Origin: Ischnura elegans
Lineage: Eukaryota; Arthropoda; Insecta; Odonata; Coenagrionidae
Assembly (NCBI RefSeq): GCF_921293095.1
Contig: NC_060251.1
Span: 89,452,566 to 89,516,565, forward strand
DNA length: 64,000 nt
Reading direction: 5' to 3'
The notes below the pieces were generated by a model. The model was not told the DNA's origin. It saw only the letters and a program-made list of their open reading frames with translations, and did not search any database. Below, one piece after another: positions 12,800-25,490 of the stretch. The position numbers were made by a program, and so were the translations under genes. Each line of letters starts with the position of its first letter. Within the stretch, counting starts at the first letter, position 1.

Positions 12800-13940
12800 A
12801 TACTCCTCACATTGTGTGACAGCTGCTCACTGTGACCGATTTTATAAGTTTCGCGGTACCCACGATCTGTGCAAGCTCCATTTTTCGTTTCAGTTAAATT
12901 TCTTAATTTCTGCCACCGCATCACGTTAAAGGAAAAAACAAAAAAATCAATTTTCTTTTTTACAGGGGGATATCGTGGGATTCAGCCTTCCCTCCCCCGG
13001 CATTATTTCCCTCGTGGAGACAACACGCGATGCATCTGCTGAGGAGATCACTAGCCCAGGGGCACCTATCCTCTCACGCTCCATTTTTCGATATAGCCAC
13101 ATTTCATAATTTCTACCACCCTTTGATTCACGTTGAAAAAAATGAAGTCAGTATCCTTTGCAAAAAGGAAAATATATCGTTCAATTCACGAAAATATTCA
13201 GACCATAAAACTGAGGAATAAAAATTACATAGAGTAATATCTACATTATCATTGTAGCGAAGAAAAGACATGGGTGCATGATTAGACTGACTGCCGGTCC
13301 AACGGGCAGGTAGATTGAGTACAGAAGTCCCTTTGATTATAACCAAACACTGCTATTAACTTCAGCTCAGTTCACATTAAGTTAAAAGCTTATTCAATTA
13401 AATATATGGTTTTCCGATGCCTGTGAATTGATAAAAAATAGATCAGTACTCACTGCAGTGAGTGAATAATAGCGCATTTTCTCTTGTATAGATCAGTTTT
13501 TTACTGCGACTAGTATATTAAACTGCGATTAGTTTATAACGCTAAAATGAAACCGACAAAAGAGAATTTCGAAGGAAACTAAATACTTTTCTTTTACAGC
13601 AAACAGTGCATTATAGGCACCACTGATAGCAAATAAAACTAGAAGTAATATTTTTCAATGGCAACTCTTTCAAAGGAATCAGTTTTTCACAATACTGCAA
13701 AATGAATGGAATTTTTACCTGAAGAACACATATTTCTATCTAAACTTTATCAAAATAATTTGAAAAACCATGTGATTCTTCTTTAGATTCTTGTTTATTT
13801 ATATCTTCTTTCTTTTTTCTGAAAATATACGTTTTAGCTCTCTTAATTGATAGCATTATACTGGTTACGTTCAAGAAAAAAAAATATTGGAGTTATTTTG
13901 CAAAATTCGTGAGAATTGCAAAAAAAAATCATCATGTCTA
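12800..13940. other. No recognisable gene
   Basis: Contains a small palindrome, CACTCACTGCAGTGAGTG-like, near 13449-13466, and short chance frames. A G/C-rich patch at 12965-13060 shows weak resemblance to repeat C. Confidence 0.4.
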
Positions 13941-13944
13941 ACCA

Positions 13945-14050
13945 AACATAGCGTCAGACTAAGATCGTGGATTCGAGACCTGGGCATCGTCATATGTTTT
14001 TGGAAATGGCATTCCATACCGAACCTAGAACCACCATATAAATCATGTTA
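13945..14050 (+). mobile_element. Possible tRNA-derived SINE fragment
   Basis: Contains a B-box-like GATTCGAGACC preceded by 'gcgtcagactaagatcgtg', in a context resembling the pol III promoter of tRNA-derived SINEs. No convincing A box is visible. Weak call. Confidence 0.35.
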
Positions 14051-14254
14051 GGTTGCATAGTGTTCTGTAAATTGACGTGACAGTGAGGACAGATATATGT
14101 ATGTATATACAAACCGAATACAATAGCGCCTTTTTGCAATATATAAGCAAACGCGCAAAAAAATACTCGTGTAAGGAACTCGCAAAACGTTCAACCACTC
14201 CGCGAAGGAAATTTCTGGGTACGAGCCTCCGACAAGCATTTGCGAGAACTACTC

Positions 14255-14480
14255 CGGATGGTTGTCATTACTTCTTTTCAAACACGAGCATGCTCTCAGA
14301 TTTAACGGGTCAGCCTACATAAGTGGCAGGAGTTGAGGGGCGATGAAGAGGAACGCCCGCATCTTGGCCCCCGTCTCATTATAACCTGCAGCTTATGTGC
14401 TTATTACATTCACCTTGACAACGTACACAACTTTGGAAGCTTGTTTTGGGTAAAGCACCACGATGATGGTTAGGCTGATA
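14255..14480 (+). repeat. Dispersed repeat C, copy 4
   Basis: Shares 'ggttgtcatta', 'cttttcaaacacgagca', 'atttaacgggtcagcct' and 'gaggaacgcccgcatc' with copies 3 and 5, and the following segment 'cttattacattcaccttg' with copy 3. Confidence 0.55.
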
Positions 14481-14784
14481 CTAGGAATCTATCGACGTAT
14501 CTTTACCGATGTTTCAATGCTGGGTATCATTAGAGGTGTTATCATAAAGGAAATTGGTTCAAATCTAAAAGGACGATTGGACACATCACGTTAGCTTTCT
14601 GGCGCGGTGCAGTAAATCTAATACCAAAATGAAATAACAGCGTACGTACTTCTAATCAAGCATGAAATCATTCGTCGTGCAATCTTATAAATGAATTTTT
14701 AACAAATATTTTGCCGTCAATTGCTAAATTAACGTGGAGCATGTTGTGCACCTTAAATCAACAATTGATTTTATATTTCTTCAA

Positions 14785-14860
14785 TAGTATGGTAGCTAGA
14801 GGTTTGGTGTGGTACTAGCTTCCCACCCTGAGGGTATGGGTTCAAACATGTAGATTTTAT
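14785..14860 (+). mobile_element. Possible tRNA-derived SINE fragment
   Basis: An A-box-like TTTGGTGTGGTACTAGC and a B-box-like GGGTTCAAACA are spaced about as in a tRNA. This is weak, promoter-like evidence for a SINE remnant. Confidence 0.35.
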
Positions 14861-15175
14861 GGACTTCAGGACCAAAAAGAACTTCCTACCGATTCAAGTA
14901 TTGAGCTTTCCATTTTTATTTAGTCAAATAACTCAGAAGAAAAACAATCACAATGAACATGTTATTTATAGAAACAGCAGAAGCATAAAATTTCAATCTC
15001 AACAAAACGCTGACGTTGCGGAGATATTTCAGAGACTACCCGATACCTGGTCGAATATTGAGTGGAGACTGCTTCAAGTCCAATATTTCGACAGCCGGAT
15101 GAGACGTTAAGTCGTGGTCCCCTTGATGCCTTCCGTAAAGAGCAGAAAAATCCCGACACCAGGTTTCTCTCCACC

Positions 15176-15300
15176 CTTCCTACCCTACCTATCCCGATGG
15201 CGCTAATAACCTCAGCTGTCGGTCGCTCCTTACAAATACCACGCCATACCAATGTCAGCTATCGCACTTTATAGCCGTAGTCTTGTCCTACATTACAAAA
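15176..15300 (+). repeat. Dispersed repeat C, copy 5 (left part)
   Basis: Matches the start of copy 6: 'ctgtcggtcgc', 'acaaataccacgccata', 'atgtcagctat' and 'agccgtagtcttg'. Only the left portion of the unit is present. Confidence 0.6.
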
Positions 15301-16260
15301 TTAAGTTGATGTTCTCCATATCGCTCTAAAAGTAGCCCTAATAGATGTCGGGCCTTGCATGTCTAGCCTCCTACTCTATAACGGCTCCCAACATAATTTG
15401 TGTAAAAGCTGTGTAAAGTTTTCTGTTCACTCGAAGCATTTTTTTGACGAATCTTAGAGGTTTACTTTGTATTTTTTAAGATTAATAATAATCAAGTGTG
15501 TGTTTTGTAGAAAAGCAAAGTAATTTTCTTCCAACCAAATAATAATATGCCTTTATTCGGGCGAGGTTGAGTCAAAGAAGTCCCCTCTTCCACCTAACCC
15601 CTCGATATCGTCAATGTAAGCATATTGAAAAATTGTAGATAAACGTCTACAATGCAAAAGATATACAATGTACACTATTTGTGAAATTTCAAAAAAGATA
15701 AACAAGTATAAGTGAAAATTTTGTGTACAAAATATTTCTGTTTGTGGGAAAAAAAACATGAGGATAAGGGTGTAATATCCTTCAGCGATAAAACCCGCTG
15801 CAGGAAAACGCCCACACAAGAAGGGGGGCGTGAACAACCTGCGAAAACCTACTGAGTGAAAGGTAAAGTCATGTTACATGTAAAATACAACCGTTTTAGA
15901 TTACGGACTAAGTCTAATGATATGCGACCTGAATTTCTAAGCCAATTCTATCACTCGTCATTTCTTGATTCGGTCACCTTGGCGCCTTATGTTAAGAGCA
16001 GATTAATGCCGATGCCCTTTTCTTTCCCACCCTTCCTCACAATACAAGATCGCCTCGAAGGCGCGTAAATTTATGCTGTTCCGGTTATTCTTTTCTCATC
16101 TCAATCAGTCAGTTTACAAAAAGCAATGAAAATGGCATGGCGCATATTCACCGTTGTCCTTAGTAGTGTTTTTTGTGAGAAATGGAACCTTAAAACTAAT
16201 TAACGATTTTAATTTTTCCTGGTGAATACTTATGTGTTACTTTTTTGTGTCTTTTTACTG
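15301..16260. other. No recognisable gene
   Basis: AT-rich DNA. The 94-codon minus frame at 15553-15837 has no motif and no context. Confidence 0.4.
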
Positions 16261-16264
16261 TGTT

Positions 16265-16395
16265 ATTTTAAAGTGTGAAATTGGACTTCCATAAAGTAGC
16301 ACATCCTTGAGGATGGGAGACAAGTCGTCTCCCGAAACGTCGGCTTGTATAAAAGCATTAACCTGGCTGCAAACCCGAGAAATATTCGTTAAAAC
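16265..16395 (+). mobile_element. Penelope-like tail with hammerhead-like core
   Basis: A TTGAGGA (16307-16313) is followed by a perfect 7-bp stem GGGAGAC/GTCTCCC (16315-16321 with 16327-16333) and then GAAAC (16334-16338) and GTC. This is the order of the hammerhead ribozyme core (CUGANGA, stem II, GAAA) known from the terminal regions of Penelope-like retroelements. The first C of the core is T here, so activity is unlikely. No endonuclease or reverse transcriptase is seen next to it, so it is a truncated or non-autonomous copy. Confidence 0.5.
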
Positions 16396-16617
16396 TAATT
16401 AGTTGACAATAAAAGTATTATTTTTTCATTTTCATTTTTGCTTGTTTTTTTCTTTCCTTTTAATCCAACTATCAATATTGTTTGATTACCTTTCGTTGTT
16501 ATTTTTTTATTATTACCTTTTCGCATCAGCGAATTTAGAGATTCTTTTATCATTTTTTTCTATTTTGCAATTAGTTTTACTTTTCAACGGTTTTGTGATA
16601 ATGAACAAATATCAATA

Positions 16618-16900
16618 ATTCCCTACCTTTCCTTACAACGCAAATGACCTTACCTGTCGGTCGCCACGTACAAATACCACGCCATACAAATGCCAGCCAT
16701 AGTACAATACGGCCGTAGCCTTGCCCCATATCACACGATCATCTCTTCCCCCCGGAGACCGTATCTCCTTGATTGTTGCCATTAGTTTACTTTTTTTCAA
16801 AACACGCGCACTCTTGTATTCAACGGATTCAGCCTCCATGGGGGCGGGGGTGGTAGTGAAGGGGGCAACGCCCGTATCCTGCCCCCCCGCGCCCCATTTG
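16618..16900 (+). repeat. Dispersed repeat C, copy 6 (longest)
   Basis: Joins the left part shared with copy 5 ('acaaataccacgccatac', 'ggccgtagccttgcccc') to the right part shared with copies 1-4 ('gattgttgccatta', 'ttttttcaaaacacgcgcac', 'gtattcaacggattcagcct', 'gaagggggcaacgcccgtat'). It therefore shows the fullest extent of the unit, about 280 bp. The 147-codon minus frame at 16633-17076 is within and beside this repeat and is not a gene. Confidence 0.65.
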
Positions 16901-17464
16901 CTCCTCAATCTTGACCCCCTCCCCTTACCCCACCGACGACCCCACGGAGGAAGAGAAAGATGGGTACCGTAAGCACGACCATCCGCCCGACAGAGACCCG
17001 TTGCCAATAACTCCGCTTGCCCCCGCGAGAAGAACGCCGTTTGCCCGCGGTGTATATATAAACATTCGGGGCGCAATGGGCAAAGAGTTTTCAGACGCCG
17101 CTTGGCATAGACCTTTTTCAGGCTCTCGCGTTGCCCTTACGCATCAAAGCATCCTCGATCGCTTCGTAGATAAAATACGAATTTGACGAAGAGGATCTTC
17201 CGGATATAAGTCCGCAACAATCATCCTTGACGCATCGGAAAAAAGGGGAAAGGATTAGCTGAGGAGTTGGAGACGTATTTGGCCCTCTTCTGAGGGTTGA
17301 CTTCCAATTGAGACAGAGAGGAGAAATAGAAGATATGGTGCATATAGTACGTATTCTATTGTGATCCATCTAAATTATTTTCTATTTACTGATTTCCTGA
17401 CCCCTATTTAAATATATGTACTACAGCAAGAGTTCAGGCTTCACTTGGTGAAACTCATGTATAC

Positions 17465-17630
17465 AGTGCGAAATAACTCACTTTGTAATGTTCCACAAAA
17501 CTTTATTATGCTGACCCTGGGTTTCAAGTACTAGATAGTCAACTACCTTGATAATGAAAATCGAGTAGTTGAAACCCAGGGTCGTAATAAAATTTTTTGT
17601 GCAACGCTACAAAATAAATAATTTCGCACT
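17465..17630. mobile_element. Palindromic foldback MITE
   Basis: Terminal AGTGCGAAAT (17465-17474) is the complement of ATTTCGCACT (17621-17630). The arms continue imperfectly inward to GACCCTGGGTTTCAA and its complement TTGAAACCCAGGGTC around a short centre. No clear target duplication is visible. The core GACCCTGGGTTTCAA resembles termini of arthropod interspersed repeats, so the class is not assigned. Confidence 0.65.
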
Positions 17631-17719
17631 ACCTTATTCAAATGACTGCAGAGGATTCTGCTTAATTGGTCCCCGGGTTGTTTATTTCTGTTAGTTTTAG
17701 TTTGCTCACAATAGTTTTA

Positions 17720-17835
17720 TCGGGAGAGGATTTTGTAATTTTATTACATATTTTGAATAGTGTCACGATTCTTATATACTATTTTTAATGCATTTCAACG
17801 TCTATATCATGGATAGTACAATGGCTCACATATTT
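17720..17835. repeat. Direct repeat D, copy 1
   Basis: The blocks 'tttgctcacaatag', 'tagtgtcacgattct', 'tatactattttta' and 'ttcaacgtctatatca' recur in the same order at 18150-18265, about 430 bp downstream. Confidence 0.55.
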
Positions 17836-18149
17836 ACATGTACAGTATCCTTCGGAGAAATGGGGCTGCTGCTTACTAAGGGTAGAATGTACCAGTCCCT
17901 AATTGTTCCAAATAATCGGAATACACTGTAATTGTTTAATTAGTGGTTGAGGTTCTTATGAAAATGATTTTGGACAACTCTTTGGCTGCAATCTCGTTAG
18001 GTGCTATTCGTTCCTTCGTCAGAGCATTGAGCTTCTGAGTGGTAGTTTGTTGTTTACAATATTTTAATATTATTTATTGTAAATAAATCACAAACACAAT
18101 AGCTTAAAGCTCTGATTAAAGAAAGCATAACGTTTAGGAATTTTGCTCA

Positions 18150-18265
18150 CAGTATTTCGGCAGAAACTTTTATAATTTATTATTTTCTATAGTGTTACGA
18201 TTCCCATTTACTTTTTTTACTATATTCCAACGCCCATATCACGAGTGTTACAAATATTGTCTGCC
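18150..18265. repeat. Direct repeat D, copy 2
   Basis: Second copy: 'tttgctcacagtat', 'tagtgttacgattccc', 'ttccaacgcccatatca'. An old local duplication. Confidence 0.55.
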
Positions 18266-20967
18266 AAATAGTTATCAATGGTCATTTTCAAAAGGGTCTT
18301 ATCTTAAGTATATATTAAGTTGGCACTAATTCGGATGAAGTCTCCTAAGGAATTCCACCTGGCAAGTTGATACGGCATCGCCGACGATTCAATGGCTAAC
18401 CCTACCATCTTCCTCAAGGTGTTGATTATCGGGTCACGTGAGTGGATGCTCATACACTACAGGCCGCAATACGCTTGAGTCGGCTCTGAACGCCCTGAGG
18501 ACGATAGCGGAGTTATCCATGGATGCGTCGGTCATGCCTGATCGACTTACTATGCGGAACTCATGAGAAGACTTCACTCGAATAGTCCGCCAGGAATGCG
18601 TAGTCTTACGTAGATACAAATTATTTTTTACCTTTTTCGAACTTGGAAGTGATTGGTTGTTGATTTCGATCTGATCTGATCAGGATCACTCTCGTACTTA
18701 TTCTGCACTGCTAATACATTTTATTACAACTTCATCTTCAATGTTTTAATTCAATTCGATATCAAGGTATAAATCTTTTAGAATACTCGTCAAAAGCGTA
18801 ACCTTGTTTTTATGTTCAATTTTCACTTCTTATTTAATAAACCTTAAGTACTATTCGATTTTTGATGAGATTTTTACCTTTTTGATGCTCCTATCGATGG
18901 ATCTTTACGGTTAGGTAAGATCTCACTTTAACTAGGAGTTTCCCTCGTGAAAACGCTTAGGTTTATAATTTGTGATTAGTTTTAACTCTTGTTTGTTGCG
19001 ATTAGAATAATTTTTTTAGTTATACTTACTTTTTGCGTCATTAATAACTCATGGCTAAATTCTCAGTTAGTCTAATGGGAATGGCTATTGGCGGTTTTAT
19101 TCAAATAACTTCTTTGAGATTAAATGGATCTTGCGCTTCAATAATTTCTTATGGTCATTTTGAGATGAACTTATAAAGCGAAATATTTTTCGAAATTGCC
19201 CAACCATTTCTGTACCATTGGCATCTATCTATAAGTAAAACCGGTTTTCTCCGTATATTTATGATCTCTAGTTAGTTAACTGCACTTCAATCCATCACGA
19301 ACATATTTTTCCGATGCACGGTATTCCTCCTCCACGGAGACTTCAGGTTTGTGCACCAATGAAATCCTACTAGACAGTAGCTAATTTTATTTCATATGGC
19401 AAAAAACGGCTCCGAGTGCGGTTTAAAATGTTTTATAGGTATGTAACCTCATTTACAACGTGTTTTCCGCCAACTTTTCTAATACTATAACTACCTAATT
19501 ATTATTTATGGGTGAACTTCTTTCTTTTACTCAAATTTATTATCATTCAACTACAATTACAAATGATACGATAATTTATTCAATTTATAATTATTTATTC
19601 ATATTTTTAATGATTATGGAAACCTTTGCTATTCTAAGACCTTGTTAATTTTATATTCTGTGGAAATAGCTTTCAAGTTATAATTTTATCTATACCTCTA
19701 TGCCAATAAAAGAATTGACTTGAGAGATTATTGGAGTTGGGGGATACCAACCAAAAACAATTTCCAAAAAACATACATCGTTTTGAAGCCCAAGTTCTGT
19801 TAATGGTAATAAGTAGAATGTATAAGAACCCATGTGCTGCGCTTAACTAAAGTGGTATCATTTCATTCATCAATGAAACAGCTTTTTGTAATGCAATGGT
19901 CACCCTGGAATTTCCACTTTTTACTCAAAATTCTGCTAGAATCAATATGTTCTTCCGGATGACGACAGGTTTTTCAGCTATAAATCTCTCTTTTTGATAT
20001 CTACTGCTCATCACTTTCTCTTGTCAAATTATTTTCTATCTCTGCGATCAATTCGAATTATCACTGCGTGACTGCGTAATAAAATAGAGGTATCAATTAA
20101 AAGCGGAGAAATTATATTCGCTTAGTGGCTTCGGGGTTCATTCCTAGTTCTTTCATTATTTTATATAATCGTCTTCATGTAACCATAAAAGTGTTACTTA
20201 CCGGACAATACCTCATAGAAGGAAATCGTATTGTGTGATACGATACGCGAAAGAAAAACTGAGACTCGGAAAGTTTCGGAGAAATTGTGAAGCGGGATGC
20301 AGATAAGCCAGGATATAGAAGTAAAGGCAATGCTTTCAGATGAGAAATATTTTCAGGCTCCGTACATCAGAAAGGCATATGTGTATAAGATACTGATAGA
20401 AGTTGGGAATTAGCATATGGAAAATTCTGAATAGGTTCAGTAGACTAATACGCCAAAGAAGAAAGACAAGGGACACCTACACAGATGCCCTACTGTGAAG
20501 GGAAATCCAACCCTGTGATGTGGGGTGCAGTTAAACTAGGATATATAAATTAATGTGAACTTCCTCGACGTAAGAGCTTTCCGGATGCCGCTATTTAGAG
20601 CACCGTCTTCGCAAAAAGAACGATAGTTATAGCTGGAGTTAATTTTTGCAGCAATAAGTAATCTCTCACAATCTTCATTCTCAAGGGATATGTTGAATTA
20701 AGTTAAGGGGAAGATAGCTGCACTATATTACTAAGTAGAAACGTTACTGCAAGGAAGACGGTTTAAGTTGTCAAAAATTAAGTAAAAGGGCAGTTAAATA
20801 CTTACAGAATAAGAAGAGACTCAGATAGATAGACTCTGTTGAAGATGTGTATTTTGATATGAACAGATCAATAGGATGTTGAGGAGGATGTGGACAATCC
20901 CAGACGAGGAACTGTCTGTTAAAAATTGAGAGAAACCTACATGATATATAGACAAACAATGAACAGC
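18266..20967. other. No recognisable gene
   Basis: AT-rich DNA. A CpG-richer island at 18430-18625 contains a 61-codon minus frame (Ser/Arg-rich, no motif) that I could not place in a family. Nothing else stands out. Confidence 0.4.
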
Positions 20968-20970
20968 TTA

Positions 20971-22830
20971 GGGTGCGATTCATAGACGGCACTTTAGGCT
21001 AAAGTATACTTTAGCCGGGCTAAAGTCTGCTTTTTCCGTTTCATAAACGCCACTTTAGAGGAAAAATGGCCGAATCGTCACTTTACCGTAAAGTGCCCAA
21101 CCGGAGCTCACTTTAGGGCTAAAGTGTCCTTTACGGATGAATAAATATGGCTGCACCGGCTGTTATTGAAGTTGAAATATGAAGATATTTGGGTTACGGA
21201 AATGAATATGAACTAATTTTTTGGTGAGAACACAGCAGCAAACTGGCGCGTTTCAAGAAATAACCAGACAAGTAATATATGTCTTTTCCCTGAATATATA
21301 TCGAGTCGGTATTGATGGAGATGACCCAATTCTTATATTTTGAAATTTAACTCTATCGGTCGTGTGATAATTACAACACAGTAAGTGGTTGAACAGGTTG
21401 CCATAATTTATGTTGATTTTATATACAAGTTAATTGTTGAATTCTTAGGTTATTTATACGTTCATATTCTAGAATTTTCCTTAAAGATACTTGAATATGA
21501 TAGCAAAATTCTGTTTACATTGGCGTCAATAGCCTTCGTACGCTAAGACTTGATTTTCATGTCGTTGCCAGCCAAATGCTAGCTTCTATACCTTGCATTG
21601 TATTTTAAGTGTTTTCATTCAATATTGCTTAATGTACTCTTGCCGTATGCCTCCATATCGCGTTTAACATGTTTCTGTGATTTTGAAACTATAGTCGAGT
21701 TTCTGATTCGTTTTTCGTCTATGCATTTGAATGTTTATAATGATGATATAAGATCTCGTCATGAAAGGCAGCAATAAAAAGTAAAACACACTTTCCTTCA
21801 TAATCATATTATCTGCAGCAAAGCGATGTTTTCTCGAGGATGTAAGATTGTTATGAAATTTTATTTACACAGCATCACAGACTTCATTGAAATTTTTTAC
21901 TACGAAATTCGTGAATGGATACTCGGGTTAGGTATTCACATGTCGAGGCATCATTTGAAGTAGATAAAGAGATATTTATTGATATAAATCCATTTTCACA
22001 TTCAAAATGTTTCATTGCGTGGCCATTCATTCATTGGTTTTGATGATGTAGGTATTATTGAAAGTACATTTCTCTAAATATATAACCCCTTAGGTTAACA
22101 TTCCAAGAATTAAAATACTGGTAAGCTCAAAAGAATTCAACAAACGCCCATACATCATTCATAATATACGTCCAACTGAGACAACCACTGATCGGTAAAT
22201 CTTCAAATTAATTGGTACAGTTTCAAGTTAACGCGAGAGAATTTCACTATTTCACCCACCTTCAATGAACCTACACCATCAAACTTCGACTAACATATAG
22301 TCCAAACAACCGTTTGCAGTTAATCATGGAAAATGATCATAAAATGTCGTGAAAATATCATCATTTGAATATTTACTTCTCTAGAAACATCGAAGGGCAT
22401 TACCAATGCACGAAGCTAATTAAAAGCGAGCTTTTATTCAGCCAAATCAGTCATTAACGTACAATAAAGCTAGTGGAGAAAAGCTTTCAATGACGCAGTA
22501 TTCATTTACATTTGCTCATAATATGAGAAAACGAGAAAATGCAGCTTAATAAAACCTTAGCAAAATACAACATGAAAACCCAGTCGCCAGAAACATGTAA
22601 ACAAGTACGCATTTAATATCGTGTGTCATCTTTTTCTTCACTTTTTCGCAGCGTTCATTGCCAACACTCAAAATTTCAATGCATGATCGAGACTTTAGGA
22701 GCTAAAGTGCCACTTTATAAAGTGAGATCCTTGAAACGACTCTGCAACGAACTTTAGCTAAAGTCTCACTTTACCGTAAAGTGAGACTTTGTAAAGTGAG
22801 CAATTTCAGTGTCGTCTATGAATCGCACCC
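20971..22830. mobile_element. PIF/Harbinger-like non-autonomous element
   Basis: An 18-bp perfect terminal inverted repeat GGGTGCGATTCATAGACG (20971-20988) has its complement at 22813-22830. The element is flanked by TTA (20968-20970 and 22831-22833), the TWA-type 3-bp duplication typical of PIF/Harbinger. Inside each end lie about nine ACTTTA/TAAAGT words in both orientations (20991-21135 and 22690-22800). No transposase frame is present. A short frame beginning ATG GCT GCA at 21148 is soon broken by stops and could be a relic of an internal gene. Confidence 0.85.
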
Positions 22831-22833
22831 TTA

Positions 22834-24168
22834 GTCAGAGGTGATTAAGTTTAAGAAAATGGGAATCAAAAATTTTGAACTTTCATGAGGACATACTAAA
22901 AGAGGAATATGGCCAGAAGGTTTTATGAATATTTTTAAAGCCCATTCCAAAAGAAAAGAAAGTTGGTGATAGCATAGCTTTTTAGAGCTGAATTTTAATA
23001 TCATACGATGAAGTGGAGGTCAGCAGCAATTGAAAGAAAAAAATTAATTCGACTTTTTCATAAAAATTATTGGTAAACATAAGATCCAAAATCTCCAAGC
23101 TGAACACAAAAATGAAAATCATTTTATTTTTCCATGAATTTTTTCTTATTTGAAACCTATTTCTTTGTACTCTAAAGTAATAGACAAACATTATTAATAA
23201 GTCAATGATGACATCAGAATGTAGCCATTTAATTTTGCTCAGTTTTGCTGAAGACAATTTGTTTCCATGTTTATTTCCTTGAAAATATACCCACACAGCC
23301 GTTGAAATAGTCTGTAAATGCATATTTGTGCAAACAATGTACTTATACTCTAAGTACATAGTATCACCTCGTAATGCATTTAAAAAAATTCTCAAGTTCC
23401 TGCTTTAAATATTTCATTTAAGGCCCATTTTTCAAAGCTTGCATTATTTTTTTCTCCATGATCTGTATGCAACTGTGGGTGCATGAAGCATGGTTATCAC
23501 TGAACCAAGCCATGAGAGAATGCTGAATGGATATATGTTAAGTGAAGACCATATCATTGGCTAAGTTCTAAAAACACGTATCTCAAATTCGGCTGGTTTG
23601 AGACAGGTATCTTAAACATAGTGTAATAGCATTAAAAATATAAAATACAAGCAAAAAACTCTTTTTTTGTAAATAAATGTTTCTTTTTCAGTTTTATGAA
23701 CTTTTGGTTTTTAATTTCAGCGTAAAACTACAATAAATTAATCATTTTTGGCTCTCCTGAAAAGTAGCCTTTTTTGAGATACGTGTCGTCAGAACTTAGC
23801 CATCTATATCTCAAAATGCCCTGTGTTAGGCATATAGGATAGGGAAACTTTTGTGGCATTTTGGGGGGTGGTAACCATAAAAATTTTATAATTGATAACT
23901 TCAGCCTTAACTAAGTGAAACCTTTCCATTATGAAAAGTAAAAGAATATAACTAATTTAGGTTCACTGGTACCACACTAAGGTTCTCTGGTTCCACCATT
24001 GCTTTTTTCAGGTGTAACCAGAACATGTAACTATGTATATCATAAAACTTGGGCCGCACTCATTTTCATATATGAGCGGGAGAACCTGATTAAGTTTTAT
24101 TCTTTTGTTTTCTGTAAAAATTGTGGTTAGCACAGGACTAAACCTCACATCACAACTATTTTTTTATG
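22834..24168. other. No recognisable exon
   Basis: AT-rich DNA upstream of the exon at 24684, and plausibly intronic to that gene. The 137-codon minus frame at 22982-23395 is AT-driven and has no motif. I found no further exon with confidence. Confidence 0.4.
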
Positions 24169-24176
24169 ATCTACAT

Positions 24177-24572
24177 CATCGGTTCCCAACTGGTGGCATG
24201 AATATCCCTTGGTGGTCCAAAACAAGCCAGTCATGGGTTTAGATAAGTATTGCACCAGTTCTTTGTATAACAATGAAATTTTGTAATGAAAATCATGAAA
24301 ATAATCTTGAAAATAATCGGTAATGGCAGATGCTAGGAACTACATATCCAATAACCAGGAAATATGCATGCATTTTTAATGGGGTAAAACAAAGTTATTC
24401 TATTCTTTTATTTAAAACAAAGTTTCTATTCATACAATTATATATAAGTAAAAGTGTCACCAACCCATAGTGAAATTATGTAATAAAATTTGCACAACAC
24501 ATTTTTGGGGGTACATTATTAGTTATACACATATAAAGGGTTACAGGAGGAAAAAAAGGTTGCGAACCGCTG
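24177..24572. mobile_element. hAT MITE
   Basis: Termini CATCGGTTCCCAACT and the complement of AGCGAACCGCTG-like sequence form an imperfect inverted repeat (ancestral CAGCGGTTCNCAAC). It is flanked by a perfect 8-bp duplication ATCTACAT (24169-24176 and 24573-24580), diagnostic of hAT insertion. No coding frame. Part of the interior ('ttctttgtataacaatgaaattttg') recurs at about 25655-25690. Confidence 0.85.
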
Positions 24573-24683
24573 ATCTACATATATAAATTTCTTTTGAAAC
24601 GTGAAACATCCACATAAAAATTTTGGTGGCTTTTGGCATACATGACAATAGTAAAAGATCAAATTAATTATTATCCCTTATAG

Positions 24684-24754
24684 GACCACCCCTTTTGCCT
24701 CCTGCTAGCCTGCCTGGCTTTTATGCAGCTGGTGCAAGGCACGCCTTTGGAAAG
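24684..24754 (+). CDS. Internal exon of an unrecognised host gene
   Basis: A 71-base open block lies between a good acceptor (ttatccctta-TAG at 24681-24683) and a good donor (GGAAAG then GTATGA at 24755). Read with two leading bases completing an upstream codon, it encodes PPLLPPASLPGFYAAGARHA then FGK, and ends exactly on a codon boundary. The next predicted exon, at 26426, opens on a codon boundary, so the two are phase-compatible. The product is Pro/Ala/Gly-rich, low-complexity-like. I do not recognise the family. Upstream exons were not found and may lie left of this position within a long intron or outside the window. Confidence 0.5.
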
Positions 24755-24887
24755 GTATGAAAGAGCTGTGGGATCAGATGGAGTGACTACCGCAGAAAAA
24801 GGAGCCATTCACCGGCAGAGATTGGCTTTATACAACTTGCTAGAATCACCGGTAAGGTCCATAATAGAATGAAAATATATGTGCAGG

Positions 24888-25152
24888 CAGTAGCGTAACT
24901 ATGGTGGGGGGATGAGGAGGATAGATCCCCCCCCCGAAGCCTCAGAGAAATAAAAATATTATTTTTCACTATTTTCTAATTTTGAGGTATAATAACTGCA
25001 TCTGCTTAAAGTTAAATTTTAAGTGCCAAATTGATGTAAAATGTATTTCTAGGCATGTCATTTCTCAAAAGTTTTCTCAGAACCCCGGTTGCCTGGTGGG
25101 GTACCCCCCTATTCCCCCATCCCCCCAAAGCATATTCCTAGCTATGCCACTG
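24888..25152. mobile_element. hAT MITE
   Basis: Ends CAGTAGCGTAACTATGG and the complement CAGTGGCATAGCTAGG form the familiar CAGTGGCGTAGCTA-type hAT terminal repeat, with G/C-rich runs just inside each end. The flanking 8-mers (TGTGCAGG and GGTGCACA) match only in the central GTGCA, so the target duplication has decayed. It lies in the intron between exons 24684-24754 and 26426-26710. Confidence 0.7.
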
Positions 25153-25420
25153 GGTGCACATGTAATTTTATGGTCAAAATTTATACGCGTGCATGAATGA
25201 AAACAGTCCATGAAAATATATATAATTTACAGTTATCTGCTTATTAATATTTTATTAGTGTGGAATCCAGCAAAAAGTTGCAGAAACAGTCCTAAATAAT
25301 AATTTGAAGTCCCATCAAGTACTTTATTGTTTTACATACATAGTATGTAGTACTAGGTACATAGTATACATGCATGATAGGGAATATGTTAGCTCCAATA
25401 TCCCCATTAATCCAGTGCTA

Positions 25421-25490
25421 CCATGTCGGTCGTTGGTTTAAGACAACAGTTTTGCTGGCACTACTGCCAGTGTCTTCAGGTCAAAGACTG
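25421..25490 (-). mobile_element. Penelope-like tail with hammerhead-like core
   Basis: On the minus strand CTGAAGA (complement of 25473-25479) matches the hammerhead core CUGANGA exactly. It is followed by a 6-bp stem CTGGCA/TGCCAG (25465-25470 with 25455-25460) and CAAAAC where GAAAC is expected. It resembles the Penelope-type terminal motif but the G of GAAA is lost. No adjacent protein-coding remnant is seen. Confidence 0.4.
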